64,000 nt of DNA, taken from positions 1,022,331 to 1,086,330 of the forward strand of contig RQJH01000002.1 of the NCBI GenBank assembly GCA_014156375.1. Direction: 5' to 3'. This document shows, in pieces, positions 26,880 to 35,269 of the stretch (position 1 is its first letter; the number at the start of each line of letters is the position of its first letter). The notes below the pieces were generated by a model, which ran no database searches, had not been told where the DNA came from, and saw only the letters and a program-made list of their open reading frames with translations. The DNA comes from Enterobacteriaceae bacterium 89 (GTDB lineage Bacteria; Pseudomonadota; Gammaproteobacteria; Enterobacterales; Enterobacteriaceae). The position numbers and the translations under genes are program-made.

Positions 26880-29336
26880 CTAAACCTTTGCTGGTTTGCA
26901 AATATTAAGGGAATTTCTGACCGGTTTGGTCAGGACGCAGCCGTTGGATCGCGATGAGTGGCCAATACGAAGATATTCCGGCAGTGCGTCCGCTTTAATA
27001 AAAGCCTGACTGCCCTGGGCAACATAGCCCACTTCCACTCCGGCACCGTCGTAAACCGGCGTGCTGAAAGCCACCGGGGAGCCATTGTCATGACGCAGTT
27101 TGAGGATGAACAGTTTGCGCGTATCGGTTTTGTACTTAACCCACGAAATGCTTCCCTCATAGGGGGCAATGTGGGCAACGTTGCCATGCACATCCACGTC
27201 CGGGTTCTCGCTGCTGGCGGTATCAAGCCAGAACTGATTCATCCTGTAGGCCACGGCACCAGAAACCAGGGCCTGCCCCCGACCATTGGTCCGCTGAGTT
27301 TTATCACTATTGATCGTCGCCCCTTCGATACCGGGCGCCTCCACAATCACAAAGTTATTGCCCGACTCCGGCCCTGCCAGCACGCCACCTCGCCATGCCA
27401 GCAGGCTGCCGCTCGCCCCAACCGCAAACTGTCGGTAGTCGGTGGAGTTTGCAACGCCCGCATTCAGACGCGCCCACGGCGTTTTCCAGCCGCTGTACAA
27501 ATCACTGGAGAGCCCTCCATTACGGCTGTGTGAAAGATCCACGCTGTAATCCACTTCACCGTTAGTGCCACTAAGCCCAACGCTCGACGTTTCATATTTA
27601 CCGTTATGGGAACGCGCGCGGGAGTTAATGCTCACTGGAGAATCAAACAGGGAAAAAGGCACAGTCAGCGTGATGGTGGCATTGGTTTCACTGCGTCTGG
27701 CTTCAGGGCGGCTTATGTCCGATGAACGGCTGTATTGGCTACGCCCCAGGGAGAACGAATAGTTCACTTTGCCGACGCGGTTGCTGTAGGTCAGATTGTA
27801 CTGTCGGGTACCGTGGCGTTCTCCACGATAATCTCTGAACCAGGCATCAAGCGAAAGTCGTCCGGCATCGCCGCCTAACGGCTGGCTCATCGATACGCTA
27901 AAAGCCTGCCGGCTTCCCTGGGTGGAGTCATACTGCCGTTGTTTATCGCGGTCTGCGAACTCCTGCAACGTGGTGTAATCACGCGTGCGGTAATACCAGG
28001 TAGCCAGCGCGATATTGGTTCGGGTGGGGAGATATTTGCTCCATGCCAGTGAGTACTTCTCACCGCGGTGAGTGTCGGCATCGCGCCAGCGCGTTTGTTC
28101 AGCGCTGGCAGTGACGGAACCCAACCAGGGGAATGAGACGGCCCCTCCCAATATCAGAGCGTTGTAACGCTGGCTCAAGGTTAACCCGTTGAACCACGTC
28201 AGATAGTTATTCAGCCCTCGGGTGTAATCCATTTGGCCAAACGCAGGCTTTTCATCGCCCGCCGACGACTGCACTTTCCCTATATTAAAGCGATAATCAG
28301 AGGTCCCGGGGCGCAGCATCGTCGACATGGTGGCAAAAGGCACCGTGAAGGTCTCCGTCACCCCTCCGCTATTGCGGACCTCCACCGTCAAATCTTCTCT
28401 TGATCCTGTCGGCATCAGATCCCGAATCGCAAACGGGCCAGCGGGGATCGTCACCTGATAAATCACCTTGTCACCCTGAGAGATACTCACGACCGCATTT
28501 GACGCAGCGGTCCCGGTCACCACCGGCATGTACGTCTGGTCCTTATCGGGGAGCATCTGCAGGTCTTTGTTAAGCGTTATCCCGCGAAACGCAACGGTGT
28601 CAAAATAATCGGAGGAAGAATACATGTCCCCGGCTCTGAGCATCATGGTCAGAGGTGCGATGGGTTTCTCAACGTAGCGGCTGGTCGTATACACATTCGA
28701 ACCGCTTTTGTTATCAGTCTGCCACGAAGAGTGATCGACAAGGTGCCAGCCAAACAGGTTCAGGCCACTGCGTAATGACAGAAATGCTGCCCGGGAATTC
28801 CCTCCTTCAGCACTTTTCTCATTCCCGCTATAGCCATTGAAACTGTAATTGGTGTAAAGGCCATTAATGCCCTCATCCCAGAGCGCAGGGGCTACCCAGT
28901 TTTTATCATTATAAATGACCCAGGCTTGCGGAATTTCCAGGTCCAGACGCAGATCCCCGGTGCGCAGCGTACTTTTGCCTCCATGTAAAAAGTCCTCAAG
29001 GATAATATCCTCGCTGTCGTCTTTTTCTTTCAGATGCTCAAGTCCTCCAATGCCCAATAATAAGACATCGCGTTTCTTCATGGTTAATTCATGACTGCCA
29101 CTGCCGCTGATATTAACAGGGTATTTCCCCTTCCATTCGTCATCGACAAAAATATCAAGTTCATAGCGTCCAGGGGCAATAATGGGAGCACCACTCCCCC
29201 ATTGTTGCTGAGAGGAATCGCCAACCAGCAGGCTGCTATTAAAGGTTTTCGCGTCACCGTAATATGGCCACATGGCAAGGGTTATTGCGTTCAGCAGCAA
29301 TCCTTGCCTGATACTCCAGGCAATACTCATTTTCAT
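26880..29336 (-). CDS. Outer-membrane fimbrial usher
   Basis: At 818 residues this has the size of a PapC/FimD-type usher that recruits chaperone-subunit complexes and secretes the growing pilus through its 24-strand barrel. Visible family features are the N-terminal periplasmic domain (FNSSLLVGD, GRYELDIFVDDEWKGKYP), the barrel segments with LRAGDMYSSSDYFDTVAFRGI, the plug region (PAGPFAIRDLMPTGSREDLTVEV), and a C-terminal domain with paired cysteines (NGCVL and NICKP). It most resembles the YehB-type ushers by eye. It lies 21 bases after the chaperone gene. Confidence 0.92.
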   Translation of the reverse strand: MKMSIAWSIRQGLLLNAITLAMWPYYGDAKTFNSSLLVGDSSQQQWGSGAPIIAPGRYELDIFVDDEWKGKYPVNISGSGSHELTMKKRDVLLLGIGGLEHLKEKDDSEDIILEDFLHGGKSTLRTGDLRLDLEIPQAWVIYNDKNWVAPALWDEGINGLYTNYSFNGYSGNEKSAEGGNSRAAFLSLRSGLNLFGWHLVDHSSWQTDNKSGSNVYTTSRYVEKPIAPLTMMLRAGDMYSSSDYFDTVAFRGITLNKDLQMLPDKDQTYMPVVTGTAASNAVVSISQGDKVIYQVTIPAGPFAIRDLMPTGSREDLTVEVRNSGGVTETFTVPFATMSTMLRPGTSDYRFNIGKVQSSAGDEKPAFGQMDYTRGLNNYLTWFNGLTLSQRYNALILGGAVSFPWLGSVTASAEQTRWRDADTHRGEKYSLAWSKYLPTRTNIALATWYYRTRDYTTLQEFADRDKQRQYDSTQGSRQAFSVSMSQPLGGDAGRLSLDAWFRDYRGERHGTRQYNLTYSNRVGKVNYSFSLGRSQYSRSSDISRPEARRSETNATITLTVPFSLFDSPVSINSRARSHNGKYETSSVGLSGTNGEVDYSVDLSHSRNGGLSSDLYSGWKTPWARLNAGVANSTDYRQFAVGASGSLLAWRGGVLAGPESGNNFVIVEAPGIEGATINSDKTQRTNGRGQALVSGAVAYRMNQFWLDTASSENPDVDVHGNVAHIAPYEGSISWVKYKTDTRKLFILKLRHDNGSPVAFSTPVYDGAGVEVGYVAQGSQAFIKADALPEYLRIGHSSRSNGCVLTKPVRNSLNICKPAKV

Positions 29337-29357
29337 AGAAAGCTCAATTTTTACCTG

Positions 29358-30083
29358 TTAAAGCACCTGGGAAACCACGGCAAAGTGCTTACTCCCAAAG
29401 TCATTCATTCGAGCAATTCGATACTGTGAATGCTTACTCACTTCGACAGGCAAGGGATAGCAACTAAAGGGCGAAACAAAAAGGGTGTCCTTAAGCAGGT
29501 TGAGCTTCAGCGGTTTTTTAAGATCGCCTCCCTGCCACGGCGCCATCTCCATCAAAGTGACATAATACGGCGAGTCATTGTTTATGCAGCGAGAGCCATT
29601 CTTCACGCGCACGGAAAGATGCTCATCAATATCTTCAGCCTTCAACTTCAGTGCGCCAGGGCGATAGAAAAGCTTAATCCGGCTGCGTAACGCTACCTGC
29701 AGGTAATTCGCTTTATCTTCGCTGACTTCAGGCACCGGTGGAACATCCAGAACGTTCAGCCAAAATACCGACTCACGATCTTCCGGTAGCGCATTGGCTT
29801 CCCGCTGCATGATTTTTAAAATCTGACCTTCGTGACTCGCAATTTGCACCACCGCAGGCGAAACAGAAAACGGGACCTCAATCTTTTCTGGTGATATTTC
29901 AGGATTACCGTTATCAATCCAGCTTTGAATTAAATGCGCTGCCGTGCTTTTATTTACTAACTGCACGTTCACAACTTTCGCACCCTGAGAATAAATCACT
30001 CGGGTAGAATTAATGACCACGCTGGCAGCAGTCAATCCTGTCCAGCATAGCGCGGTCAGCAACGTAAAATAACGCAGCATCAT
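29358..30083 (-). CDS. Periplasmic fimbrial chaperone
   Basis: About 241 residues with a signal peptide and the two-immunoglobulin-fold chaperone signature: STRVIYSQGAKVVNVQLVNKS, FWLNVLDVPP, and the subunit-anchoring SRIKLFYRP. It caps fimbrial subunits by donor-strand complementation and hands them to the usher. The ATG at 30083 is used; a GTG at 30092 in frame is an alternative that is closer to the AAGAG sequence. A terminator-like hairpin separates it from the upstream major subunit gene, so it is probably transcribed by read-through. Confidence 0.9.
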   Translation of the reverse strand: MMLRYFTLLTALCWTGLTAASVVINSTRVIYSQGAKVVNVQLVNKSTAAHLIQSWIDNGNPEISPEKIEVPFSVSPAVVQIASHEGQILKIMQREANALPEDRESVFWLNVLDVPPVPEVSEDKANYLQVALRSRIKLFYRPGALKLKAEDIDEHLSVRVKNGSRCINNDSPYYVTLMEMAPWQGGDLKKPLKLNLLKDTLFVSPFSCYPLPVEVSKHSQYRIARMNDFGSKHFAVVSQVL

Positions 30084-30103
30084 TTTGCTCACTCTTATTG
30101 ATG

Positions 30104-30126
30104 AAAAAACGGGGGCGGCCCCCCGT
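30104..30126 (-). terminator. Terminator between major pilin and chaperone genes
   Basis: On the minus strand ACGGGGG and CCCCCGT form a seven-base stem with a four-base loop followed by TTTTTT. It lies just after the pilin stop codon and would let the pilin message accumulate over the assembly genes. Confidence 0.8.
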
Positions 30127-30134
30127 GGAAGGGA

Positions 30135-30692
30135 TCACTCGTAGTTAAAGGTATAGGTTGCGGTAGTAACAATATTACCCGTTTCGATGGCGCTGCCACC
30201 GTAGTTGTAGTAGTTGGCATAGAAGCTGACATCAGCACCGCCCTCACTGCCAGCTACGTCAGCTTTAACGCCCGTATCAACAGCTTTATCAAAATCAATA
30301 GTCTTAGAGCCGTCGGTTGTCAGAGCAATACCAACCCCTTCAGCAGAGCCAGTGGAATTCTTCAGATATTTTTCATCATCTGAAACATGCGGGCTGGAGA
30401 AGGTAATTTTCAGCGCAGAGGCATTCTCTTTTGAGCTCTTACAGCCGGAGACGTGCAGGGTAAATTTTTGCGCATTATGGGTCACAACGCCTGGCTTAAC
30501 CCCAACCTGCTCGGTGGTGACCGGCGCCAGGTCGACGGTGAAATCCGCCCCCTTATTGGTGGTGACATTACAGGTTGTGTCGGTAACCATCCCGCTAAAA
30601 GTAATTGTCCCCCCTGCGACATTAGAATCTGTCGCAGCTATCGCCTGGCCTGCCACCAGCAAAGAAGTCACCACTATGCATTTTTTAAACAT
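30135..30692 (-). CDS. Major fimbrial subunit (type 1-like pilin)
   Basis: The 185-residue protein has a signal peptide (1-19, ending GQAIA), a pilin-fold cysteine pair (TCNVTTNKG and GCKSS), and the C-terminal YTFNYE used in chaperone binding. The N-terminal extension NVAGGTITFSGMVTD has the alternating hydrophobic pattern of a donor strand. It is the first gene of the subunit-chaperone-usher-adhesin operon and is followed by a terminator-like hairpin, as expected for the most abundant subunit. The fimbrial type is not recognised with certainty. Confidence 0.88.
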   Translation of the reverse strand: MFKKCIVVTSLLVAGQAIAATDSNVAGGTITFSGMVTDTTCNVTTNKGADFTVDLAPVTTEQVGVKPGVVTHNAQKFTLHVSGCKSSKENASALKITFSSPHVSDDEKYLKNSTGSAEGVGIALTTDGSKTIDFDKAVDTGVKADVAGSEGGADVSFYANYYNYGGSAIETGNIVTTATYTFNYE

Positions 30693-31094
30693 GTTAGAAC
30701 CTTGGTTGATTTATAGAGATTAGGGTTCTGCTTGCGAAGAGGCTTCTGAACGAGGGCGTCATCCATCGCTCATTGCACTTCACACCAGAACAGGATCATC
30801 ATTACACGCGGCTCTGATAACCAACAGTTAACGCTAGCAGTTAACAAATAAATAGATTTTTATTCTGAATAAATGCGATGAAAATGAAGTTTACGTCTAA
30901 GAAAGGAGCTCAGAGCAATGAAGATGGGTTTATCAGGGGAGTACGATCCCGGGTTTCACAGGTAAGTGCATTTTGATGCCGGGGGTCAGAGAAATGTCAA
31001 AATATCGCGGTTGAGCACGCGACAATAAAATTCAGCTATCTCAGGGAGTACAAAGCAAAGAAAGAGAGTTCTGGACAAGAGGTTGAAATGAAAA
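30693..31094. promoter_or_regulatory. Upstream region of the four-gene fimbrial operon
   Basis: This 402-bp AT-rich gap holds no convincing gene. A minus-strand promoter candidate is TTCGCA (30733-30738) and TATAAA (30710-30715) with a 17-base spacer, although it would leave only about eleven bases before the ATG. Direct repeats of CAGTTAAC at 30825-30832 and 30838-30845, 13 bases apart, are a possible activator site. Confidence 0.4.
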
Positions 31095-31171
31095 TGGCAC
31101 GCCCTACAGGATTCGAACCTGTGACCTACGGCTTAGAAGGCCGTTGCTCTATCCAGCTGAGCTAAGGGCGC
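31095..31171 (-). tRNA. argU: tRNA-Arg(UCU)
   Basis: The 77-base minus-strand sequence begins GCGCCCTTAGCTCAGCTGG, has the anticodon loop CTTCTAA giving anticodon UCU, the T-arm GGTTCGAATCC, and an encoded CCA end at 31097-31095. It matches E. coli argU closely and decodes the rare AGA codon. It sits beside the fim regulator genes as in E. coli and Salmonella. argU 3' ends are known phage and island attachment sites, and the 3' side here faces the accessory fimbrial operon. Confidence 0.97.
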
Positions 31172-31208
31172 ACTGAGAAGATGTACTTCGCGGTGTGGAA
31201 CGCCTGGA

Positions 31209-31236
31209 ATTATACGGTCAACGCCTGTTGAGTCAA
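31209..31236 (-). promoter_or_regulatory. argU promoter
   Basis: On the minus strand TTGACT (31236-31231) and a consensus TATAAT (31214-31209) are 16 bases apart and 38 bases before the mature tRNA 5' end. This is a strong sigma-70 promoter. Confidence 0.8.
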
Positions 31237-31463
31237 TGGCTTTTCCTGCAAGCTGGTGATTCCCCCACGATAAGCGTAAAACACCCGCATTAACTGCTTA
31301 AAGGTTGAGCATTCAACCTTCTCTGTCTCGTCTATGAGAAAAATCCCATCTTGGTTTAAGCCGCGCCTGGTACCGTCATTCTTTCGGAGTGATGACAATA
31401 GATGCCTGGCCGATACTTAACTCAGGTTCGGCATCCACTACCGGACGTGCTGAGAGGGATACT

Positions 31464-32180
31464 ATGCGGGTACTGCTACGCAGGGAAAGGCGGCGGCGAA
31501 ATATCATCAGCTTTCAGGGGAATGCTCTGCCGCTTCCTCATAACACGCTGGTCGATCGTCATGAGCTGTTCAGCCATCCCACCCGCTATCCCGAAAACCG
31601 CATGCTCGTCACCCGCAACCACTTCCTCGCTTCCGGCGTTCGCCACAGCCCCCTGCCCCTTTCGCATTGCTCTGTCTACGACGACATCGAGGTGGCGCTG
31701 GAGAGCGCTTTGGCCAGAAGGCCATTAAGTCTGATTATCGATCTGGAGGGCTGGTCGACGCCGGTGCTGGTGTTACTCGACCGGCTTCGGGCGCTCAGGC
31801 AAAAGTATCCAACGCTTGAACTCGCACTGTTAACGGGCTCCCATGACAGCCTGTTACTGCATTTTCTACGCACCGCCTGCGACTGTCGGCTGATAGATAA
31901 AGGCCTGACGCTCCAGCTCATGCGTCAGCAGCTTCAGCTCCACCATCCAGAGCTGCCGGTACGGCTGAGAAAATTCAAAGCCAGGGAGTGGAGCGTTTTA
32001 CTGTTGATGTCGCAGGGGCTGGCCTTTTGTGACATCGCCCGTCTGCAAAACCGCCCCTACCACCGGATCATCTATCGGGCTGGCTGCGTGCTTTCCCTGC
32101 TCCAGCTGGAGCACCGCCATCAACTGCTGCGCTTACTACAGCGAATCAACAGCCTGAGCACTCCACATCATTCGAAATAA
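31464..32180 (+). CDS. fimY: FimY-like fimbrial regulator with LuxR-type helix-turn-helix
   Basis: The 238-residue protein lies between argU and fimZ, the place of fimY/fimW in Salmonella, and its length is close to that of FimY (240). The C-terminal third carries a LuxR-like helix-turn-helix (FKAREWSVLLLMSQGLAFCDIA then RPYHRIIYRAG); the N-terminal part resembles a degenerate receiver-like fold with SLIIDLEGW in the phospho-site region. The ATG at 31464 is chosen because GAGAGGG lies five bases upstream; the frame runs 25 codons further. FimY works with FimZ to activate fimA in Salmonella. FimW, a repressor, is the main alternative identity. Confidence 0.65.
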   Translation: MRVLLRRERRRRNIISFQGNALPLPHNTLVDRHELFSHPTRYPENRMLVTRNHFLASGVRHSPLPLSHCSVYDDIEVALESALARRPLSLIIDLEGWSTPVLVLLDRLRALRQKYPTLELALLTGSHDSLLLHFLRTACDCRLIDKGLTLQLMRQQLQLHHPELPVRLRKFKAREWSVLLLMSQGLAFCDIARLQNRPYHRIIYRAGCVLSLLQLEHRHQLLRLLQRINSLSTPHHSK

Positions 32181-32230
32181 CCGACTAATGGTCCCGTTGT
32201 TTTAAGAAATTACTTAAAATTAGGTTAACT

Positions 32231-32251
32231 AAAGGTTATTTTTTAACCTTT
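32231..32251. repeat. AT-rich inverted repeat after the FimY-like gene
   Basis: AAAGGTTA and TAACCTTT are perfect eight-base arms around TTTTT, 50 bases after the stop codon. It could be a weak terminator or a regulator site; nothing decides between these. Confidence 0.4.
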
Positions 32252-32371
32252 TATTAAAAATTATAACTATTCCTAAAGACCACGGCGTATCCCTATGATC
32301 GGCTATGTCAGGATCGATAGCTGATATTTATCGCTGCTTAATAAGAAGAAAGTTCATTGATAAGGATATTT

Positions 32372-32494
32372 ATGCGGATAAATTGTGAGCAATACGACAC
32401 TCTGCACAGGGGGACTCTCGTAACAACCGGAGATCCTGCTGAGAGAAAAGTGATGCAGCAAAAGATGATCAGCCGAGCACTGGTTGAAGGTTAA
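32372..32494 (+). CDS. Possible 40-residue small protein in the fimY-fimZ gap
   Basis: An ATG at 32372 with a good AAGGA ribosome site (32362-32366, five-base spacing) opens a 40-codon frame starting MRINCEQYD and ending SRALVEG. It has no membrane segment or recognised domain. A Rho-independent terminator lies about 85 bases downstream, so the region could be a short transcription unit encoding this peptide or a small RNA. It is in an otherwise empty 900-bp gap between two fimbrial regulators. The assignment rests on ribosome site and context only. Confidence 0.4.
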   Translation: MRINCEQYDTLHRGTLVTTGDPAERKVMQQKMISRALVEG

Positions 32495-32576
32495 CTTCAT
32501 GCTGGTATTCACTTTTTTCTGCGCCACGATCGGTTGTTTTTGGCGATAACAATCAGAATAATTTTTAACAATACAG

Positions 32577-32604
32577 CAACATGCAGCCGCATGTGTTGTT
32601 TTTT
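32577..32604 (+). terminator. Rho-independent terminator in the fimY-fimZ gap
   Basis: ACATGC and GCATGT (32579-32594) form a stem around AGCC, followed by GTTGTTTTTT. The only candidate gene before it is the 40-codon frame at 32372. Confidence 0.65.
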
Positions 32605-33079
32605 GCTATTACATCCATACTAACCTGGTCCAAAACAAGTAAAGCCAGAAATTCCCGCCAAAAGAAAATTACAGAAGAATCTCGTTCAGAATATCCTAAT
32701 TAGTAAAGCGATTTATCTGAATCGCAGACTTTTTCCTGGATCGTTACACGGTATAATCGCCACCAATGAGACAATTAACAAAAAATCATTAATCAACACC
32801 CCAGAGGACTAAAACCTTTAGCACCGACATCACTGTACTGGTACATACGGAAAGCAGTATTCAGTAACACAATAAATAACGTTTGATTGGTTGCTGAAAC
32901 TGAACCTTTCCATTTACACCCTGCTGAAGTGTCAGCCAGAGTTCTCTACTTCGTAAACCTGTAGCTCCGCACTCTTCTGCTATTCCTGGTTTTTAAAAAC
33001 GATGACAGCACTCAAACTCAGCTGATAATCAGCCGACGAACACTCAGCATCACTAAGCACATAATCTGAGGAACAGAAA
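32605..33079. promoter_or_regulatory. Long upstream region of fimZ
   Basis: This 475-bp AT-rich stretch has no supported gene. A consensus TATAAT at 32752-32757 with a weak TTTTTC about 16 bases upstream is the best promoter candidate and would give fimZ a leader of about 300 bases. Long regulatory leaders are plausible for a fimbrial switch gene. Confidence 0.4.
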
Positions 33080-33712
33080 ATGAAACCGGCTTCCGTAATT
33101 ATTATGGATGAACAGCCTATTGTCAGGATGTCGATAGAGGTTTTGCTGCGTAAGAACAGCGATATCCGGGTAGCTTTGAAGTCAGACAACAGCAGAGAAG
33201 TCATTGATTATGTTAAAAAACATAACATTGACCTGCTCATTCTTGATGTTGAACCACCGGGTGCCGACGGCTTTTCGTTACTCAAACGAATCAATGCCAT
33301 CAGCCCACAAACTAAGGTTTTGTTTTTATCTGCTAAATCGGAAGACTATTATGCCGGAAGAGCTATTCGCGCCGGAGCAAATGGTTTTGTCAGCAAAAGG
33401 AAGGATTACAATGACATCTATAAAGCTGTGGAAATGTTGTTATCCGGATATTCATTCTTCCCGGCCGATACGGTTAACTTATTCAGCCAGAAAGCGGCCC
33501 GTCGTGGTGATGTGACCGAGTTACCTTTATCAAACCGTGAAATGACCGTACTACGTTATTTGGTTAACGGCTTAACCAATAAAGAAATCGCTGATCAATT
33601 ACTGCTCAGCAATAAAACTATAAGCGCACATAAATCCAATATATTTTCAAAACTAGGGGTCCATACTATCGTTGAGCTTATTGATTACGCTAAGTCTCAC
33701 GAATTGCTTTAG
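33080..33712 (+). CDS. fimZ: FimZ, NarL/LuxR-family response regulator of type 1 fimbriae
   Basis: The 210-residue protein matches E. coli/Salmonella FimZ from end to end. It has an N-terminal receiver domain with phosphoacceptor Asp56 (LLILDVEPPG) and a C-terminal LuxR helix-turn-helix (LSNREMTVLRYLVNGLTNKEIADQLLLSNKTISAHKSN). FimZ activates fimA and, in Salmonella, lowers motility. No partner sensor kinase is encoded here, as in relatives. The gene is convergent with fimF, separated by a strong hairpin, and has a long upstream region. Confidence 0.95.
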   Translation: MKPASVIIMDEQPIVRMSIEVLLRKNSDIRVALKSDNSREVIDYVKKHNIDLLILDVEPPGADGFSLLKRINAISPQTKVLFLSAKSEDYYAGRAIRAGANGFVSKRKDYNDIYKAVEMLLSGYSFFPADTVNLFSQKAARRGDVTELPLSNREMTVLRYLVNGLTNKEIADQLLLSNKTISAHKSNIFSKLGVHTIVELIDYAKSHELL

Positions 33713-33718
33713 GAACAT

Positions 33719-33749
33719 CCTCATTCCCGGCAGAAGATCGGGAATGAGG
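33719..33749. terminator. Bidirectional hairpin between fimZ and fimF
   Basis: CCTCATTCCCG and CGGGAATGAGG form a perfect eleven-base stem with a nine-base loop in the 41-bp gap between convergent stop codons. Confidence 0.75.
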
Positions 33750-33753
33750 CGCG

Positions 33754-34278
33754 CTAGTTATAATTGATGGTAAATGTGGCGTCTGCATCGGCCGTGCCGG
33801 GCTGCGGATCCTCAGCGGTGGCAATGTAGTTAGCATAAAACTGCAGCCGCACGTTCCCCTGCGCGTCTACCGCCACCTCGCGGCTGGACTGCTGCAAAGG
33901 CAGACGACTGCGGTCGCTGTCGCGGATCTCCACCGCCACCCGGCTGGCACCGCTGCTGGCATTCAGCCCCAGCAGCGAAGGATCGCTGCCATCCGGCTTG
34001 CCGGAAAAAGCAATCGATGCCGAACCCGGCGGGCAGCCGGTCAGGCTTAGCGTGAAAGGAACCTGTGAAGTGGTGCTCCCCGTCTGGCGCAGCTGCTTTG
34101 TCGCCCAGCGCCCCAGCTCCACGGTCTTATCGCTGTCTCCTGCTTCCGCCACGCAGCTAAAATCCACCACGTTGCCGGTCAGCTCGATATTGATCTGCCC
34201 GAGCGGGGAATCAGCCTGCGCTGCGCTGCTCAGGAAAATCCCCGCCACCAGCAGCGCCTGGGGTAATGTTTTAATCAT
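33754..34278 (-). CDS. fimF: Type 1 fimbrial minor subunit FimF
   Basis: The 174-residue protein has a signal peptide (ending SSAAQA), the pilin cysteine pair (FSCVAEAG and TGCPPGSA) and the C-terminal ATFTINYN of chaperone-bound pilins. It is the last gene of the fimAICDHF operon and overlaps fimH by eight bases. FimF-type subunits link the tip adhesin to the rod. The name follows the Salmonella operon order and is not based on unique residues. Confidence 0.88.
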   Translation of the reverse strand: MIKTLPQALLVAGIFLSSAAQADSPLGQINIELTGNVVDFSCVAEAGDSDKTVELGRWATKQLRQTGSTTSQVPFTLSLTGCPPGSASIAFSGKPDGSDPSLLGLNASSGASRVAVEIRDSDRSRLPLQQSSREVAVDAQGNVRLQFYANYIATAEDPQPGTADADATFTINYN

Positions 34279-35269
34279 AATCCACCCGCAAATAGCCCCT
34301 GGCAGTAAATTTGCCCTCTGCCGGTTTGTTGCCGGTCACGCTGACAGGCCACGCCCGGATCCCCACCTGCGCCTGAGCACTGGCATCCAGGCGGAACGGA
34401 ATTTTGCTGCTGATATTATTTGGCGTCAGCGGTGTGCCGCTGCTGTCTGAAATCACAAAGCCCAAATCAGGGTTGTCGGAGATCATCGCGTTACCCTGTG
34501 CTTTCTCAGCTTCCACTCGCATCGTCAGATAAGCCTGCGACTCCACGTTAGTGCATTTGATAGCGATAGTTTTTTGCTGAGCGGGCACGCTTTCCGGGCG
34601 ATTCCCGGCCCCGGCCTCGCTGAACAGCGACGCTCCAATATCACCAAAATCAAACTGCACCACCGAGCCTGCGTTGATCTCACAGGTCTGCGGCACGTTG
34701 ATGGTGCCGCTGTAGCTGATGGTGTAAACCGGTGTATCCAGCGCTTCGCCGTCCTTGGTGGTGACATAAACGGTGAACATGGTCTGTTTGGGGATCACCA
34801 CCATGTTGATAAAGCGCCGCGTGACCTTGAGACGAAACACCAGGTTGGAATCCTGAACCGGAAACGCCTGCTGTTTGGGTACGTTCGGGTGCGAGCCCAT
34901 CTGGATGTAATTTCTCGGCGGATAAAACACGCCTGCGGTGCTGTCCGTTATCTGCATCGCACCGTTCAGGTAATCATTAAGCTTCAGATACTGAAAGCCC
35001 CCTTCGGTGCTAACCACCGGGAAACTGGTCACGTAGCTACGTTTGGTAGTGGTTCCCGTGGTGCCTGCCGGGCAAACCGCCTGCACGCCAACCCAGCCGG
35101 ATTTCTGGCTGAGCGTCACGGTTGCGCCTATCTGGTTATTGGCGCTGGTAAAGGTATCGGTCAGATCGTAGAACACGTCCGTCGGCACACCGTTGACGTT
35201 TTTGCAGACCGTTGCGGCTGCGGGCATCGCCACCAGCAGCATCAACAAAGTAAGAAGTCTATTGATCAC
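34271..35269 (-). CDS. fimH: Type 1 fimbrial tip adhesin FimH
   Basis: About 332 residues with a signal peptide ([18 protein letters not shown]), an N-terminal lectin-type domain beginning VCKNVNG, and a C-terminal pilin domain from about [17 protein letters not shown] to the end. The GTG at 35269 is preferred because GGAGG lies six bases upstream and the signal peptide starts there; the frame runs 21 arginine-rich codons further inside fimD. It overlaps fimD by eleven bases. Type 1 FimH binds mannosylated glycans; ligand specificity of this Salmonella-like form is not readable. The two-domain size fits the family. Confidence 0.9.
   Translation of the reverse strand: MINRLLTLLMLLVAMPAAATVCKNVNGVPTDVFYDLTDTFTSANNQIGATVTLSQKSGWVGVQAVCPAGTTGTTTKRSYVTSFPVVSTEGGFQYLKLNDYLNGAMQITDSTAGVFYPPRNYIQMGSHPNVPKQQAFPVQDSNLVFRLKVTRRFINMVVIPKQTMFTVYVTTKDGEALDTPVYTISYSGTINVPQTCEINAGSVVQFDFGDIGASLFSEAGAGNRPESVPAQQKTIAIKCTNVESQAYLTMRVEAEKAQGNAMISDNPDLGFVISDSSGTPLTPNNISSKIPFRLDASAQAQVGIRAWPVSVTGNKPAEGKFTARGYLRVDYD

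Noticed and set aside
31095-31171. Prophage or island attachment site at argU
   Set aside because: argU is a known attachment site, but no duplicated tRNA 3' end, integrase or phage gene was seen in the window, so no att site is called.
32499-32549. 16-codon frame beginning MLVFTFF after the 40-codon frame
   Set aside because: It has no ribosome site, is very short, and could occur by chance in AT-rich DNA.
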